Position numbers and translations under genes: made by a program. This document shows positions 1 to 10,609 of a DNA stretch of 64,000 bases, in pieces; position 1 is the stretch's first letter, and each line of letters starts with the position of its first letter. Origin of the DNA: Oxyruncus cristatus. Taxonomy: Eukaryota; Chordata; Aves; Passeriformes; Cotingidae. The DNA is taken from NCBI GenBank assembly GCA_013399855.1, contig VXAY01005257.1:279456-343455 (forward strand). The letters are read 5' to 3'. Below the pieces are notes generated by a model. That model did not search any database and had not been told where the DNA came from. It worked only from the letters and a program-made list of their open reading frames with translations.

Positions 1-494
1 TTTTCTGTGGATGTGCTATTTCTGAAATTATCTTTATGACCAAGTGTGTCTTGGTAAACACGAGACTACAATATGCAAGTTAGTTACCAGATAAAGAGTT
101 AGTGTGGATTAATACTCAATACGTGCATATGTATAACATCACTGAGTGCAGTTCCCTTATTTTTAGAGTTGTCTGCTACTGTTAGGTATTGTGCCTTCTC
201 AATCTATAATTAGGATAGGGAAAGGAGTGGTTTACCCAGTCTGTTAATGTCAAATCTATACTTTTTTAAAATGAAAAAGCCTATGGTTTCTGTACTAAAC
301 CCAGAAAACCATGTTGCATTATAGAAGGTATGTTGCAACTAAGAACACCTTGTAGTATCAGAAGAAGAACTTTTTAATGTATAATTCTAGTGGGCCAATG
401 CCTTGTTAAGGAAAGTAGCCTTTGGTAGCTCAGTTCTGAAATGACCAGACCGAAGTCAACTGAAAGAGAGAAACTAAAGGCAAGATTCAATTAC
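1..494 (-). other. C6: C6 intron 6 (partial)
   Basis: AT-rich intron sequence between exon 6 and the left edge. No acceptor followed by a C6-like peptide is visible on the minus strand, so exon 7 is outside the window. No repeat recognised. Confidence 0.8.
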
Positions 495-695
495 CTTTTC
501 GTGTGAGGCTTTAATAGCTTTCTCGAAGGAGGAAGATGATGTAAATTTAACCCGTGTCTTTTTTGAGAATAAAAATGGTATACCAGAAGATCCTCTAGAG
601 CTATGAGTGGATGAACTGCTTCCAGAAGCACTATCACCCAGGAGAGTTAAATCCTTGTAGAAGTCTGACGTGACATCATCCTCTTCGTCTATTAC
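495..695 (-). CDS. C6: C6 coding exon 6: MACPF domain segment with serine-rich loop
   Basis: The exon encodes residues 243-309 (67 whole codons, phase 0 on both sides). The acceptor is CTCCAG|GTAATAG and the donor is GAAAAG|GTAATT. Conserved MACPF landmarks are SDFYKDLTLLG and FEKAIKASHEK, matching human TDFYKDLTSLG and FKQAIQASHKK. Between them is a loop (DSASGSSSSTHSSRGSSG) with 10 Ser in 18 residues, replacing the NENQQGSFSSQGGSS loop of the human protein. This is the last exon in the window; exon 7 should lie left of base 1. Confidence 0.94.
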
Positions 696-3600
696 CTGGA
701 GATTCAGTAAAGCAAAATACATTTGCCCAAATTATAATCTGAAGCAGAAACCTATTACGAAATGAACTCTTGATTTCTTTATGTTTTTCTATTAATGGCA
801 AAACCATGTCTGATTATATGAGACACGGAAGTAAGCTATGAAACTGTTCTGAAAACAGAAGATGAGGCTGAGAAAGGCTAATAGGCAAGATGAATACAAG
901 AAGCAGATACAATAATAGGCATTTCTATTACAACAACAACAACAAAACCTATAACACTGTCTTGTAAAATTCCCAAACACCATGCCCCAAAGTTTAGGAA
1001 TAATTTGCAACAAGTGTTTCAACAAACTTTTGAAAGAATTTCTGATATTTGTGTTATGTCCACACTATGACTACTTTCCAGCCCTGTGGCTTCTAGCTTG
1101 ATGTTTTCTAACCTTTCTTCTTAATTCCCAGCTAGAAGAATGAGCAAGTTTCCAGAGATGATTCTTAGAGTATACTTGGAGAGTTTCACCCATACTACAT
1201 GATGGTCTAAGTGCAGGTGATGAGAAACTGTGAGCAAACCTGCCTAATCAAATTGGTAAACCTTACTGGGGGTGTCAGATAAAGCACCAAGACAACTTTA
1301 ACATCAGATCAGAAATTACTTATTTTCCAAAATTCAGGCAAATCCCTATGGGATTTTGAAAAATGTGATTTTTTTTTTTCCACTCTTCTAGATTTGTTTA
1401 ATTAATAGGGCTGCTAAGAACCTTTGGAGGTGAGGTGGTCCATTCCCCCAGTACACTTCTGTTTTACAAGAATTCATATGCTTTTGCATGAAAATATACT
1501 GGAGTTCCAAGAAGAAGGTCTGCTCCCTTTATAAGGACACTTCTCTACCAAAAACTGCTCTAAATGTTAAAAGATAGAGATGCACTCTCAAAGGTGAGAT
1601 TCACAAACCCTTAATAGTCCTGCAAATGGACACCAGTAATTTAATGAACCTCACAGCTATAAAGAGACCGGGGCAAACCAAGTATTGGTTTTCCCCTCTG
1701 AATATTTCTACCTACAGTAATTTTTCTCCATTATTGACAAAGCCTACCTGCCATGGCCAATTCAACTGAAGTTTCCATGGAGCATAGTAAGGTGTCCTTG
1801 GTTCAGTTGCTCCTATTAAAGTAATTCTAAAACCATATAATTGTGACAAAAACAGTGGTTCGGTTTTCATCCATTAGTTGAGCTTTTTTCCTTGACCTGC
1901 ACTCTTTCCTTCTTAGTGCAGTACCTATTGGCTTCAGACAGGGCCTGCCCATATGTACACAGCCAGATGTTGTGCCCCAAACATGGCATTCAAAGTGTTT
2001 TGTAAATATCAGTGCATGAAAAAAGATAAAATCAGTGGTTCCCAGATTTTTTATATACAAGCCAGGTTCATTTTGTCCTTGGCCTGTCCCGCAAGCCTCC
2101 TCTCCAGACTGTGTATGTTTTGTCCTCCTGCCTCCCAGACTTGGTGTCTGCTGTCTTTCTTTGCTGCTCTGCAGAAGAGCTGGGCAGGGAACAGGTGGGA
2201 CTGAGGGGTTGAAATGGCTCAGGGAGGAACTCTGTCCCAAGGCTGACAGGAAGGAAGCTGGAGTTAGGAGCTGCAGCCTTTTGTACTTCAAGGATAAAGT
2301 AGTGATGCTAGAATAAGCTTTGGACTTGAACAAGCCTCTGGCTAGATGATGTCCTTGGTAGCAACTCAGAATAAAGACACATCCACAGCGACAAGGAAGC
2401 AGAAGCTCAAATCAGTCTTGTTGACTTTGATATATGATCCAGTGAGTTAACACAGATCTGAAAGGCGTGAGTAGAGCCACAAAACATATCCCACTTCCAC
2501 ACATCAACTCAGGCACGTTCAAGCCTCAACAGGTAGAGAAATCGTGTCCTGAAACACACAGTACTACCTAAGACTTGAGCACATAACTTGGATTAGGGTT
2601 ACAGCAAGGGCTTTTCAGCTGGGAGCTGCTGCTTGGGAGTACCTGAAAGCTGACAGCCTCCAGATTTGCAGGGACACGATACGATCTCCTCGTCTCATTG
2701 CGCTTCACTGTTGTGCATTGTCCTCCATTAAATGAGTTGCCAAGGACTTCCCCTCGGCTCTCTCCTGCCAGAATGTGAAACCTAACAAAAAATTATTCCC
2801 AGAGATCAAACAACCCCAGAAAGACATATGAACTTGAAACATTTCATGATACATAAATGTATTGAAGTTTTTATAGGAATATGAGCATCTGGGTTGTGGT
2901 ACAGCCTTGAAAGAAACTCCTCTACAAGAACTTCTCATTCACATTGAATTCACCTGAAAAATGCAGTAGCATCAATGCAGTTTCCCACCTCTCAGCACTG
3001 CCTCATACTACTGATAATCCCAATGTCAGCATGAGACAGTCAGTCTTAAACAGAGAAAGACCTAAAAATGGTCTGGGAAAAAGAACAAGCAGTTATCCTT
3101 TTCTACTATAAATGATATTACTGAAACATGCTGAATTGAAAATTTAATTCCATGAGCTAGAAGTTGCTCATATATGATATTTTGGCTGCTGTGAGACAGG
3201 ACAGGTTGCTCAGAGGCAGTTCTCCCTGACAGCTCTTCATTTTCTGTACCAGCAGTGCCAGAGCAGCACTGGAAGGTACAGTGAACAAGACCTAGTCTGA
3301 TGTTTTCGTTATAGTTTTATAATTTCTTGATAATTTTAGTTTGAAAGATTATATGTTTTAATTAATACTCTCAGATGCTATCTGGGAATTATCTTCTTTA
3401 TGTCAATTAGTGAGATAAAGATCTTAAGTTTATGAAAAAATAAGCTAAGTTGGCTTACCCGCTGCCCATTAACTGCACACCGGGGATGCTCTCATACTTT
3501 CGGTTACACACAGTCTTTTTCCTCACACAGTTTCTTTCATCCGAGTTGTCCCCACAGTCGTTCTCTCCATTACATTCCAGTGTTTTTGAAATACAGCGAC

Positions 3601-6600
3601 CTGCACCAGAGAAACAGCAGCAGCAAGGATTCATCATGGCTGAATGCAGAAAAGGGCAATCTTGACTTTTCCCCTAGTAAAGGTGTGAACTTGCCAGAGA
3701 TGTCAGCAGTGAGGCAGTATAATGCCTGGATTATTCCAATTAAGAAATGGTTGTTTAAATTCTGCTGGTTTTGCCTTGTTTTGAAGCCTGCAAAGGCTTA
3801 ATTTTAATTTTGGCAAAAGAATGTGTGGATAAAGTTTCTTTGAGGATAATCAGGTGTATTTAAATTGAAGCAATCATGAAATTGCCACAAATCTAATAAA
3901 AATAGTGAGAGTTTGTGTTCAGATAAACTCTATGGGTATGTTTGTATGTGAAAAATTTGTGCAAAGAGATAGTATTGCGACAGTGCTACTGTTTAGCTAC
4001 CATGATCATAGTGACACTCCAGGCTAGATATTGCATTTTTAATTACTTACAGAAGAAAGTGAAAACATAGGCTGCTACCAATCCATATAAAATTAATACA
4101 CAGGCTTTTCTCCCTGGTCCCTCTTCCTGGAATTTATGCATGGAATGTGCAAGATCTGGATCATTTGAATCTTTTCTGTCTCAGCGTCCAATCTTTTGAC
4201 TAGTAATGCAGTAGTTACACAATGAAGACTATCATTACCACTTTCACACTGAAATTTATTCTTGCAATCAACTTCCACTATGTTGCAGAGCTTTATTGGG
4301 AAGCATGGGCGGGAATCCACCAGCGGCTCTGTACAGGCCTGACCCCCAAACTGGGATGGTCGCAGGAGTGTCCGGGTACGAAACTGCAAGGCAGAAGAAA
4401 TAACCCAGGGTTGTTTGTGTGAGCAGGTTTTGTATCTCCAGGCAGAGCCACATGCCTCAGTGCTGCTGAAGATCGGTCAAAACCAGAGCCCTGGAGGAAA
4501 TAATCAGTTATTCTTGTCTTCATATTCTACCATTCCAGGTAAGGCAGGCAGGGAACTGCAGTCCAAGAGCATCGATACCCCTAATGGGGCATACATGATT
4601 AAACAGTAGACAACCTGGTCTTCATCACTGAAGGAATCAAAAGTTCAGTCCCTGCATCTTCAGTTTTAAATGTACAGTAGGAAAGCGTGTGTGAATAGGC
4701 TTACAGAGATTTTTCCTGTTCTTTAGCATCTCTATTGAAATAGAAATAGTCTGAACAATGCCATGTATCCCCAAACCAGCTGGCTTGTGGGGTCCCTTGT
4801 CCAAGGAGCACTGGATGACTGCAGAGGACAAAAATTATTTTCCTGAAAATTTCTGTTACTAAAAAAGATCTGGGAGCAAAATCTGCAGCTCACTGAGTTT
4901 TCTTTCCCAAAGTCAGTACCCTCCATGCAGAACAATAAAGCTGAAGGATTCTAGACAAAGCACTTCAGATATGTTTCCCACTTCACTTCTAGGGACTTAT
5001 GGTGAGACCTCTCTGCATGTGACTGAACAGCTCCACCTCTAAGAATTCTTCCCACTGGAAAAGCATGGTCCCTTGCAGACTTCTGTCACTTGCCTCACTG
5101 TAGACAGACCCTGTAGACAAAAAATGGAGGAAGATTCTAGAACCAGGAACCAAGTGACTGTGCAGGGAGAGTGTGGGGAGCAACACCGGAAGGCTTTCAA
5201 GCTTCTTTGTATTCTGTTTCAGAACCATGACACTCACTATATTATTTGTGTGAGCTTCCATTACTTTATCCCTCCCTCTCAGTGGGAACTTGCTTGCACT
5301 AGTCTTCACTCTTACCTTGTAAATCACGTCCTCCATTCTGTTGGTTGTTTCTACTTATAAGGATGACAAGCAATGATCTTTATAGTTTGGAGGGGAAAAT
5401 GGATTATAGTCCAAAAAAGCACCTTTTGCTTGAAGAAGCATATGTGTTACATCAATACTTAAAATTAATAAAAATTAATGTTTTTATATATGGATGCAAG
5501 GTAATACACTCAGACATTTAAAATGTATGAAAATACTGAAATCAGTTCAGTTGAGAGAAACGCTACCTTCCAGCTCTTGAAGCTTCCTGTCTCCTAGTCT
5601 CTCACAGTTTCTCCTGCTCTGCTCTCACACTGTCCATCTCAGTTGCAAGACAGGAACCCATGTGGGTGGCTCACATCTCATATCTAGAACAGCTTTCTCA
5701 TGCTGTATGGACATCAGAAAGTTATATATGTATGTAAAGATATGATGTCTGACAGGTTTTTCAGGACTGGTTTTCAAGAACGGATTTCTGAAGCTGTGGC
5801 ATACATTCAGAGAGCTGTAGGCTGTGTTTGCACAGGATCTCAGAGCTGCTATTATGGTCAGCTTCAAACCTCAGACCCACCAGACATATAACTACACCAA
5901 ACAATCTGCACTCCACTCCGCTCTACCCTCTACAACCTTACATTTAAAAGGGCTTGGTTTCTGTAGGTCAAATTCACTTGAACATGACTTTTCACTTCTT
6001 CCCTCTCTACTGTCTCACCTCTAAGTCTACCATCAGTCACCAGACAAAAGCTCATGAGGAAAAAACACTCTCTAGGACTTTGTCCCACAGATACTAAGCA
6101 TATCCACCTGGGGGGGGGTTGTGTATGCTATGAAGGTTGGGAGAGTGGTGCTCTGTATTTCTTAACAGCAATCTCAAACTCATGCTGACTATCAGTGTAA
6201 GATACAGCCCGAGCATTTCCAGCCAGTGGCTGAAAATCATGTTTTCAGCAGATGATTCAATTCTATTTTTCTTGCTTTAGAACATACAAAATGATATGGA
6301 TAAGCTAAGATTCTGTGACGTTCTCCTGATTAAACAGACATACAAACTTTACATCTTAGTTTATTCTTTATGTGAAAAACTCACCTCTAATTATGACAGT
6401 GGAAACTTTGAAGCAAGTTCTCATAAATGGATTTACTCTACTCAATCACCCCTTTCTGATTTGGTCTGCTTATTTTAACTTGTTCCCTCCATCTTCTACT
6501 GTATAATTCATAACCAATTTCCCTCGTTAACTTAAACTACCATTTTGCAGAACAATTGTCATAAAGTTGAAACTAGGAGATCTGCTTAAGCATAATTTCT

Positions 6601-7739
6601 TGCATTTAACCCATATGATACATTTTCTACCTACTTGTTTTTTAATGCATGGGTCACATTCAGACCAAGGGCCAAAGTCTCCAAGCTGACAGTTGATAGG
6701 ACATGTTTGCTGGTTACATGTACGAGATTCCTGTTTTGTGCACAGCTGGTCACAGAAGTTTTGGCTATAATATTCATCCATTCTTATTTGCCTAAAAAAA
6801 AAATTTAATAAGTTATCCTATGAAAGAATAGACAGATTGTAGGTGTTTTCTAACTGTGGGTGAAGGCTGACAAAGTTACTTGAGCCCAGCTAAAAACTTT
6901 GAGAGACAATATGCAGTTGCAGAATGTTGATTACAAGGAAAATCCAAATATGCCTGAAGTTTGAAGAGCAAGTCTTTTTGATTCATATCACTTCAGACGT
7001 CCCAGAGGACAGGTACAGACAGAGCCAGGAGGAAAAGAGCAGATTTATCACAAGTTTAGATTATACCACAGAGCTGGATCCAATCTGATGCTCCTGAATC
7101 TTTATTTGACTTTAACTGTTGTCATAAAACTAATGGTGCAGGGAGAAAGTTTCTGTAGGCTCACCATGCTGGAGGCCACCCCTCCCATGGCATTGTTCTG
7201 TGCTGGACAGAGCTCCCAGTGCAAGGCACCAAATGTCAGCCGTGTGTGTTTGCAGTGACTGAATTCAAGGACCTGGCTGTACTCACCTCACTACGTGTAA
7301 TGGCAGATACTGGCTTGTTTGGAAGCACTGTATCGTAAAATCATGGAATGGCCTGGGTTGGAAGGGGTCTTAAAGATGATCTATTTCCAGTCCCCCCACC
7401 ATGGGCAGTAATGTTCTACATGCATAATTTTGTAATTTTAAAGTCTTGCAATTAAAATATGATTATTTATCTGGTAAACACTTGAACATGACAATTTTTC
7501 TCAGCAGAGCTTCAGACACAGGTCCCCCTTCCCAGAACTGGTATTTTCACAGAGAATAAAAAGAAACATAGAAGTAGAGAGACAGTTTGGCCCTACCTGT
7601 GCCTGGTCTGTGTGCCATAATTGCAGGTTTGTGAACAAGCCGACCACGGCCCCCATGGGTAATGTTCACAGTAGCAACCCTGGCTGCTCCCAATCACCAG
7701 GCTCAGCAGGATCAGGTGCATTAGCAGAGTCTTGCCCAT
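495..7739 (-). CDS. C6: Complement component C6, 5' coding part (six exons, continues past left edge)
   Basis: C6 is a plasma protein that binds C5b and then recruits C7, C8 and C9 to build the membrane attack complex. The coding exons are complement(7597..7739, 6635..6791, 4239..4383, 3459..3600, 2643..2781, 495..695). All have AG acceptors and GT donors, phases match at every join, and the total is 927 nt or 309 codons; human C6 has about 934 residues. Domain order by residue: signal peptide 1-21, TSP1 repeat 22-79, second TSP1 80-133, LDLRa 139-173, then linker and the start of MACPF to 309. Recalled human C6 aligns closely and colinearly (for example GDFGPWSECDPC, LRPSQFGGQ, CNGENDCGDNSDER, SDFYKDL). 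C7 lacks this double TSP1 N-terminus, so C6 is the assignment. The rest of MACPF, the EGF, third TSP1, CCP and FIM modules lie left of base 1. No frameshift or internal stop is seen. Confidence 0.95.
696..2642 (-). other. C6: C6 intron 5
   Basis: Intron with GT at 2641-2642 and AG ending at 696 on the minus strand. It includes a short run of ten T at 1370-1379 and a (GTT)n-like stretch read as caacaacaacaac at about 931-945. No recognisable gene or CR1 copy. Open frames at 1827-2333 look fortuitous. Confidence 0.85.
2643..2781 (-). CDS. C6: C6 coding exon 5: start of MACPF domain
   Basis: The exon encodes residues 196-242. It was found by reading the minus strand between flanking exons: acceptor TTTGTTAG|G at 2781 and donor TTTCAG|GTACTC at 2643. 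The peptide begins FHILAGESRGEVLGNSFNGG and continues through QCTTVKRNETRR to YRVPANLEAVSFQ. It matches the human C6 segment FHFLAGEPRGEVLDNSFTGG...YRVPANLENVGF. N224-E-T is a potential N-glycosylation sequon. The phases (2 in, 0 out) fit both neighbours exactly. Confidence 0.93.
2782..3458 (-). other. C6: C6 intron 4
   Basis: Short intron between exons 4 and 5. AT-rich, with no repeat or additional exon recognised. Confidence 0.85.
3459..3600 (-). CDS. C6: C6 coding exon 4: LDL-receptor class A core
   Basis: The exon encodes residues 149-195 plus two bases. The acceptor GGTGCAG|GTCGC completes Gly149. It contains C151, C158, C164 and C173 with the calcium-binding signature CNGENDCGDNSDER, where D163, D166, D169 and E170 are the expected acidic ligands. 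The linker C180...IPGVQLMGSG then leads into MACPF. The donor is GG|GTAAGCC. This calcium-binding LDLRa motif is conserved in C6, C7, C8 and C9. Confidence 0.95.
3601..4238 (-). other. C6: C6 intron 3
   Basis: Short intron splitting the LDLRa module between its second Cys (C146) and third Cys (C151). No repeat recognised. Confidence 0.85.
4239..4383 (-). CDS. C6: C6 coding exon 3: end of TSP1-2 and start of LDLRa
   Basis: The exon encodes residues 101-148 plus the first base of codon 149. The acceptor is TTGCAG|TTTCGT. LRPSQFGGQACTEPL with C117, C127 and C133 closes the second TSP1 repeat. VDCKNKFQCESG starts the LDL-receptor class A module with C140 and C146. The donor is AGTG|GTAATG (phase 1). 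Reading through this donor gives a spurious extension of about 50 residues with no family match, which confirms the boundary. Confidence 0.94.
4384..6634 (-). other. C6: C6 intron 2
   Basis: Intron splitting the second TSP1 module. It contains a run of ten G on the plus strand at about 6111-6118 and no clear interspersed repeat. Short open frames here do not resemble any family. Confidence 0.85.
6635..6791 (-). CDS. C6: C6 coding exon 2: end of TSP1-1 and start of TSP1-2
   Basis: The exon encodes residues 48-100. A polypyrimidine run of nine T ends in TTAG before the first base at 6791, and the join restores R48-Q49. It carries C61, C65, C73 and C78 of the first thrombospondin repeat, then NCQLGDFGPWSECDPC, the start of the second. 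The donor is CAA|GTAGGT after Q100 (phase 0). A second GT four bases later (GTAG|GTAGAA) would break the frame into exon 3 and is not preferred. Against human C6 the Cys spacing is unchanged. Confidence 0.94.
6792..7596 (-). other. C6: C6 intron 1 (between coding exons 1 and 2)
   Basis: Intron containing one CR1 3'-end scrap at about 7332-7410. Otherwise no recognised element. Confidence 0.85.
7332..7410 (-). repeat. CR1 LINE 3' terminal fragment
   Basis: On the plus strand this reads AAAATCATGGAATGGCC, then TTGGAAGGGGTCTTAAAGATGATC. This is the reverse complement of the avian CR1 3' end (AATCATAGAAT...GGTTGGAAGGGACCTTAAAGATCATC). About 80 bp, with several mutations, so an old copy. Confidence 0.8.
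7597..7739 (-). CDS. C6: C6 coding exon 1: signal peptide and start of TSP1-1
   Basis: The exon encodes residues 1-47 plus two bases of codon 48. MGKTLLMHLILLSLVIGSSQ is a typical secretory signal peptide, with cleavage likely before the first Cys of CYCEHYPWGPWSAC. The WGPW tryptophans form the WxxW motif that is C-mannosylated in C6 TSP1 repeats. The donor is CACAG|GTAGGG. The chosen ATG at 7737-7739 lies in a strong Kozak context (CACCATGG). A second in-frame ATG lies five codons upstream at 7752-7754, immediately after a TAG splice acceptor, so the protein could instead begin MDTCTMGKT. The downstream start gives the cleaner signal peptide. Confidence 0.93.
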
Positions 7740-7754
7740 GGTGCAGGTGTCCAT

Positions 7755-8947
7755 CTACAGCACACAGACAGGCAACAAATACTCAAAAAGCTATCATAAT
7801 TATGCCAGTATCCAAACAGAGATGTCTTTTCCAATATCCAGAGTCTATAAATCTGCTTCACAAAACAAAGGTGCTAAGCAGTGCATCTGGAAAGGGGCAA
7901 TCACACATTTAGCAGTAATTTAGTTCATATTTTGAGAACCAGGAGTCACAGTGGCTTTTTTGGCCACATATTTATCAGGAGTATTAACCATGACTGTGCA
8001 TTGTTTCTGTTTAAGTTGCTTATAAATCATTTTGAATGTGACAAATAAAGTTGCTATTGTTTTTTCATTGCTTAGAAGTATTCTCAAAAATATTTTCTAG
8101 AAATAAAAGTATGAAAGAACTCTTCCTATAATGCATGCAAGACAACCAACAAGAGCATTAGAGTAAGCAGCCCCATCTAGTAGCCTGTAACCAATTAATT
8201 TTCTCATGCCTATAAGCCCCCTTCGCATAAGTGTTTTAGTGCAGTGAATCTTCCCTTCTCAAAATTTTGACTGTTGAAACTGCAAACCATCAATATTCAA
8301 AGTTTATCTGAGTTTTCTACCAGGAGAAGAAACAGAACATCTATCCTATTTCTCACTCCAGTGGTCAATCAAACTTTATTTGATGAGACAGAAGGTCATA
8401 GGTGGTCTTTAGGAAGTACTAATGCTTAGTAAACTTAAAAAGAAATGTTTTGTAGCCAAAATATTTATTCTGTCTCATCATGAGATTGAATCAGCACTAA
8501 ATTTGATAGGTTATTACGGTAGAACATTATAATTTTGGTTTACCTCAAAAAAACCCAAAATCCAACAGGAAGTTTCAAAACCAAAGTATTTGTTTTACAA
8601 CAATACTCCAAAATACTTAATTTCAAAAAGTTTGAAATTAATTTTGAAATCGTTTTCTATTTTAGGTTTTTGGTCACACATGCTATTATGATTTTTACAC
8701 CTTCCTGAGAAAAATGAAATTTCATCAAGTCAAAATATTGCTTCTTCCCTTAGTAAAGAAAGGCAGTAAGCCTGCATACAACTGCCATAATGAGAAGCAC
8801 TTTTTACACAAAAACTCACCAATGAACGAGTCTTTCAGAGAGATTTAAGTATAATCAAATCCAAAGTATGGTAAAACTGAAGACAGAGAAAGGAGCAGTC
8901 CTGCCAGAGGACCAAGAAGAGAACAGATATTACATTTTTTTCCTTAC
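7755..8947 (-). other. C6: Probable intron between C6 untranslated exon and coding exon 1
   Basis: On the minus strand a pyrimidine-rich acceptor (GTCTGTGTGCTGTAG) ends at 7755, and a CTCAG|GTAAGG donor starts at 8947. The interval is AT-rich with A/T runs and no CR1 copy. Its intron status is inferred from these two splice signals and from the 5' UTR intron known in mammalian C6. Confidence 0.5.
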
Positions 8948-9130
8948 CTGAGTTCTGGCTTCTTGCACCAACAATACCAGCTTAGAAAAGAGATGAAACC
9001 CTATAGAACAATTGCCTTCTTCATTCCTTCACTGTGCTGCACATAGAAAAACACTGTTTATCCTCATCAGTGAACAAAACACCAACCAACCAGTGCATCG
9101 GAAGTGTATGAACAGCCATATAAATACATG
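8948..9130 (-). promoter_or_regulatory. C6: Candidate C6 promoter and untranslated first exon
   Basis: A TATA-like box (TATTTATATGG on the minus strand, about 9117-9127) lies about 30 bp before a possible start near 9090. A donor CTCAG|GTAAGG at 8948 would end an untranslated exon of about 140 nt. This would splice to the acceptor at 7755. All sites are visible in the sequence, but their use is inferred. The region has few CpG, as expected for a liver-restricted rather than housekeeping promoter. Confidence 0.35.
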
Positions 9131-10591
9131 AGAGAGTAACTCAACATCTTAAAGGAAAAACAAAACCCACAGAAGACTTCTCCATATGTCTTGTAACCTG
9201 TGTGCATCGAAGCAAACAAAAAACCCAAAACAACCCCTACATTATTAACTTACTGTAAGACAGTTAGCTGCAAAATCAGCCTACTTTGCAAACTGGTGCG
9301 ACCTTCACGTGATTTGCTGCAGTTTTTGAAATGAAAGGCTGGAGATTTTGTTTGATTTGGTTATTTGTTAATGAAAGCAGATCGATCTGGTGGCAGGAAT
9401 GGTCAGAAAAAAACAGCCTCTCCACCTGTACTCCTCCAGACGTGTTCTAAAGAATTGTGGAGGAACAGCTCTTTGTACAAATGCAGCTGCCCAACATGAG
9501 CTGAGGAATCAAAATACATTTGCATTAGGTCATAGTGGCTCAGTGCACTGGAGGTCTCCTTGTGCTGCCTGATAGAGCTGCACAACCCCTCCGCTCTCAG
9601 TTTGAAGGCAAGAGAGTGAGAATTTGATAAAAAAGCTCATGCTCGCAATTCATTAATTTTTTTCACCAGGAAATGTCCAGGCCAAGGCAAAACACGTGTC
9701 TGCTGTTGCACCATCTCTGCAAAAGTCAGGCTCCCAGAGAAAGCAAAACTCCAAATACATTTGGGGGTTTTTACAGCTCTTTGCCTCTTGCCCTTGTTGT
9801 TGACTCTGGGCACTGACCCAGGGGAAGTGCTGCCAGCAGAGAAGGACAGCTCAGAGGCTCTGTCCTGCAACATGGGCACAACCCCACGACTGAGGCACCA
9901 AGGCAGGAATTAAAATGGAAAATGAGAGAATACACCCATGCAGAAAAGAAACAGCAATGACAAGCACAAAACAAGGAATTAGTTCACCCTAAAAAAAATA
10001 ATCAAAGTATGGAACAGAACCCAAAATCTACCAAATACCGAGCATGCATCCCATCCAGAGGACAATGTTGTGTTGAATCCCTCTTCTCTCTGTTATACTG
10101 GTAGAAACATGTCAGAGTCCTCAAAATATATTTTCCAGTTTGTTGGGATCCAAGGTCATATATACCCTTGAAAAAGAAAAATAACTCAAGAGCTTCCTGC
10201 ATAGCTTAGTTTTCCAGTTGCCTATGCAGTTGTTTTTTTTTTAAATTCTGAGTTTGGCCAAGAACTGCTGTTACACAACTTGAGCATACAATTAGCAAAC
10301 CAATGTTCTGCCAGATCCTTATTACATTTTGTAAACTTGTCATAGGAAATCAAAATAGTCATCACTGGCTCCATCATTGCTGCTGGGTGGGATTTTTAAA
10401 GTTGTTTCAAAAACACTGTGTTCTACCCTTCAGGGGGCATCTTCTAAGCCTCAGCACTTCCAGCTCACTGAGGACAGCTCCTCCAACCCCACTGGGACCC
10501 CAAAGGGTAGATGCCTGGTTTCTTTGAGCCTAATAGAAACAAACCACAGCTTTGAGCTGCAAGTCAGTGTTCACAGTAGTGTAATGCAGAG

Positions 10592-10609
10592 AGCTAGAAG
10601 CTTCTAGCT
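10592..10609. repeat. Perfect 18-bp palindrome
   Basis: AGCTAGAAG followed directly by its reverse complement CTTCTAGCT. The centre GAAGCTTC is two inverted GAA units with the spacing of a heat-shock element. Confidence 0.9.

Noticed and set aside
1827..2333. 168-codon open frame on the minus strand
   Set aside because: It lies inside C6 intron 5, has no family resemblance, and its composition looks random. Chance frame.
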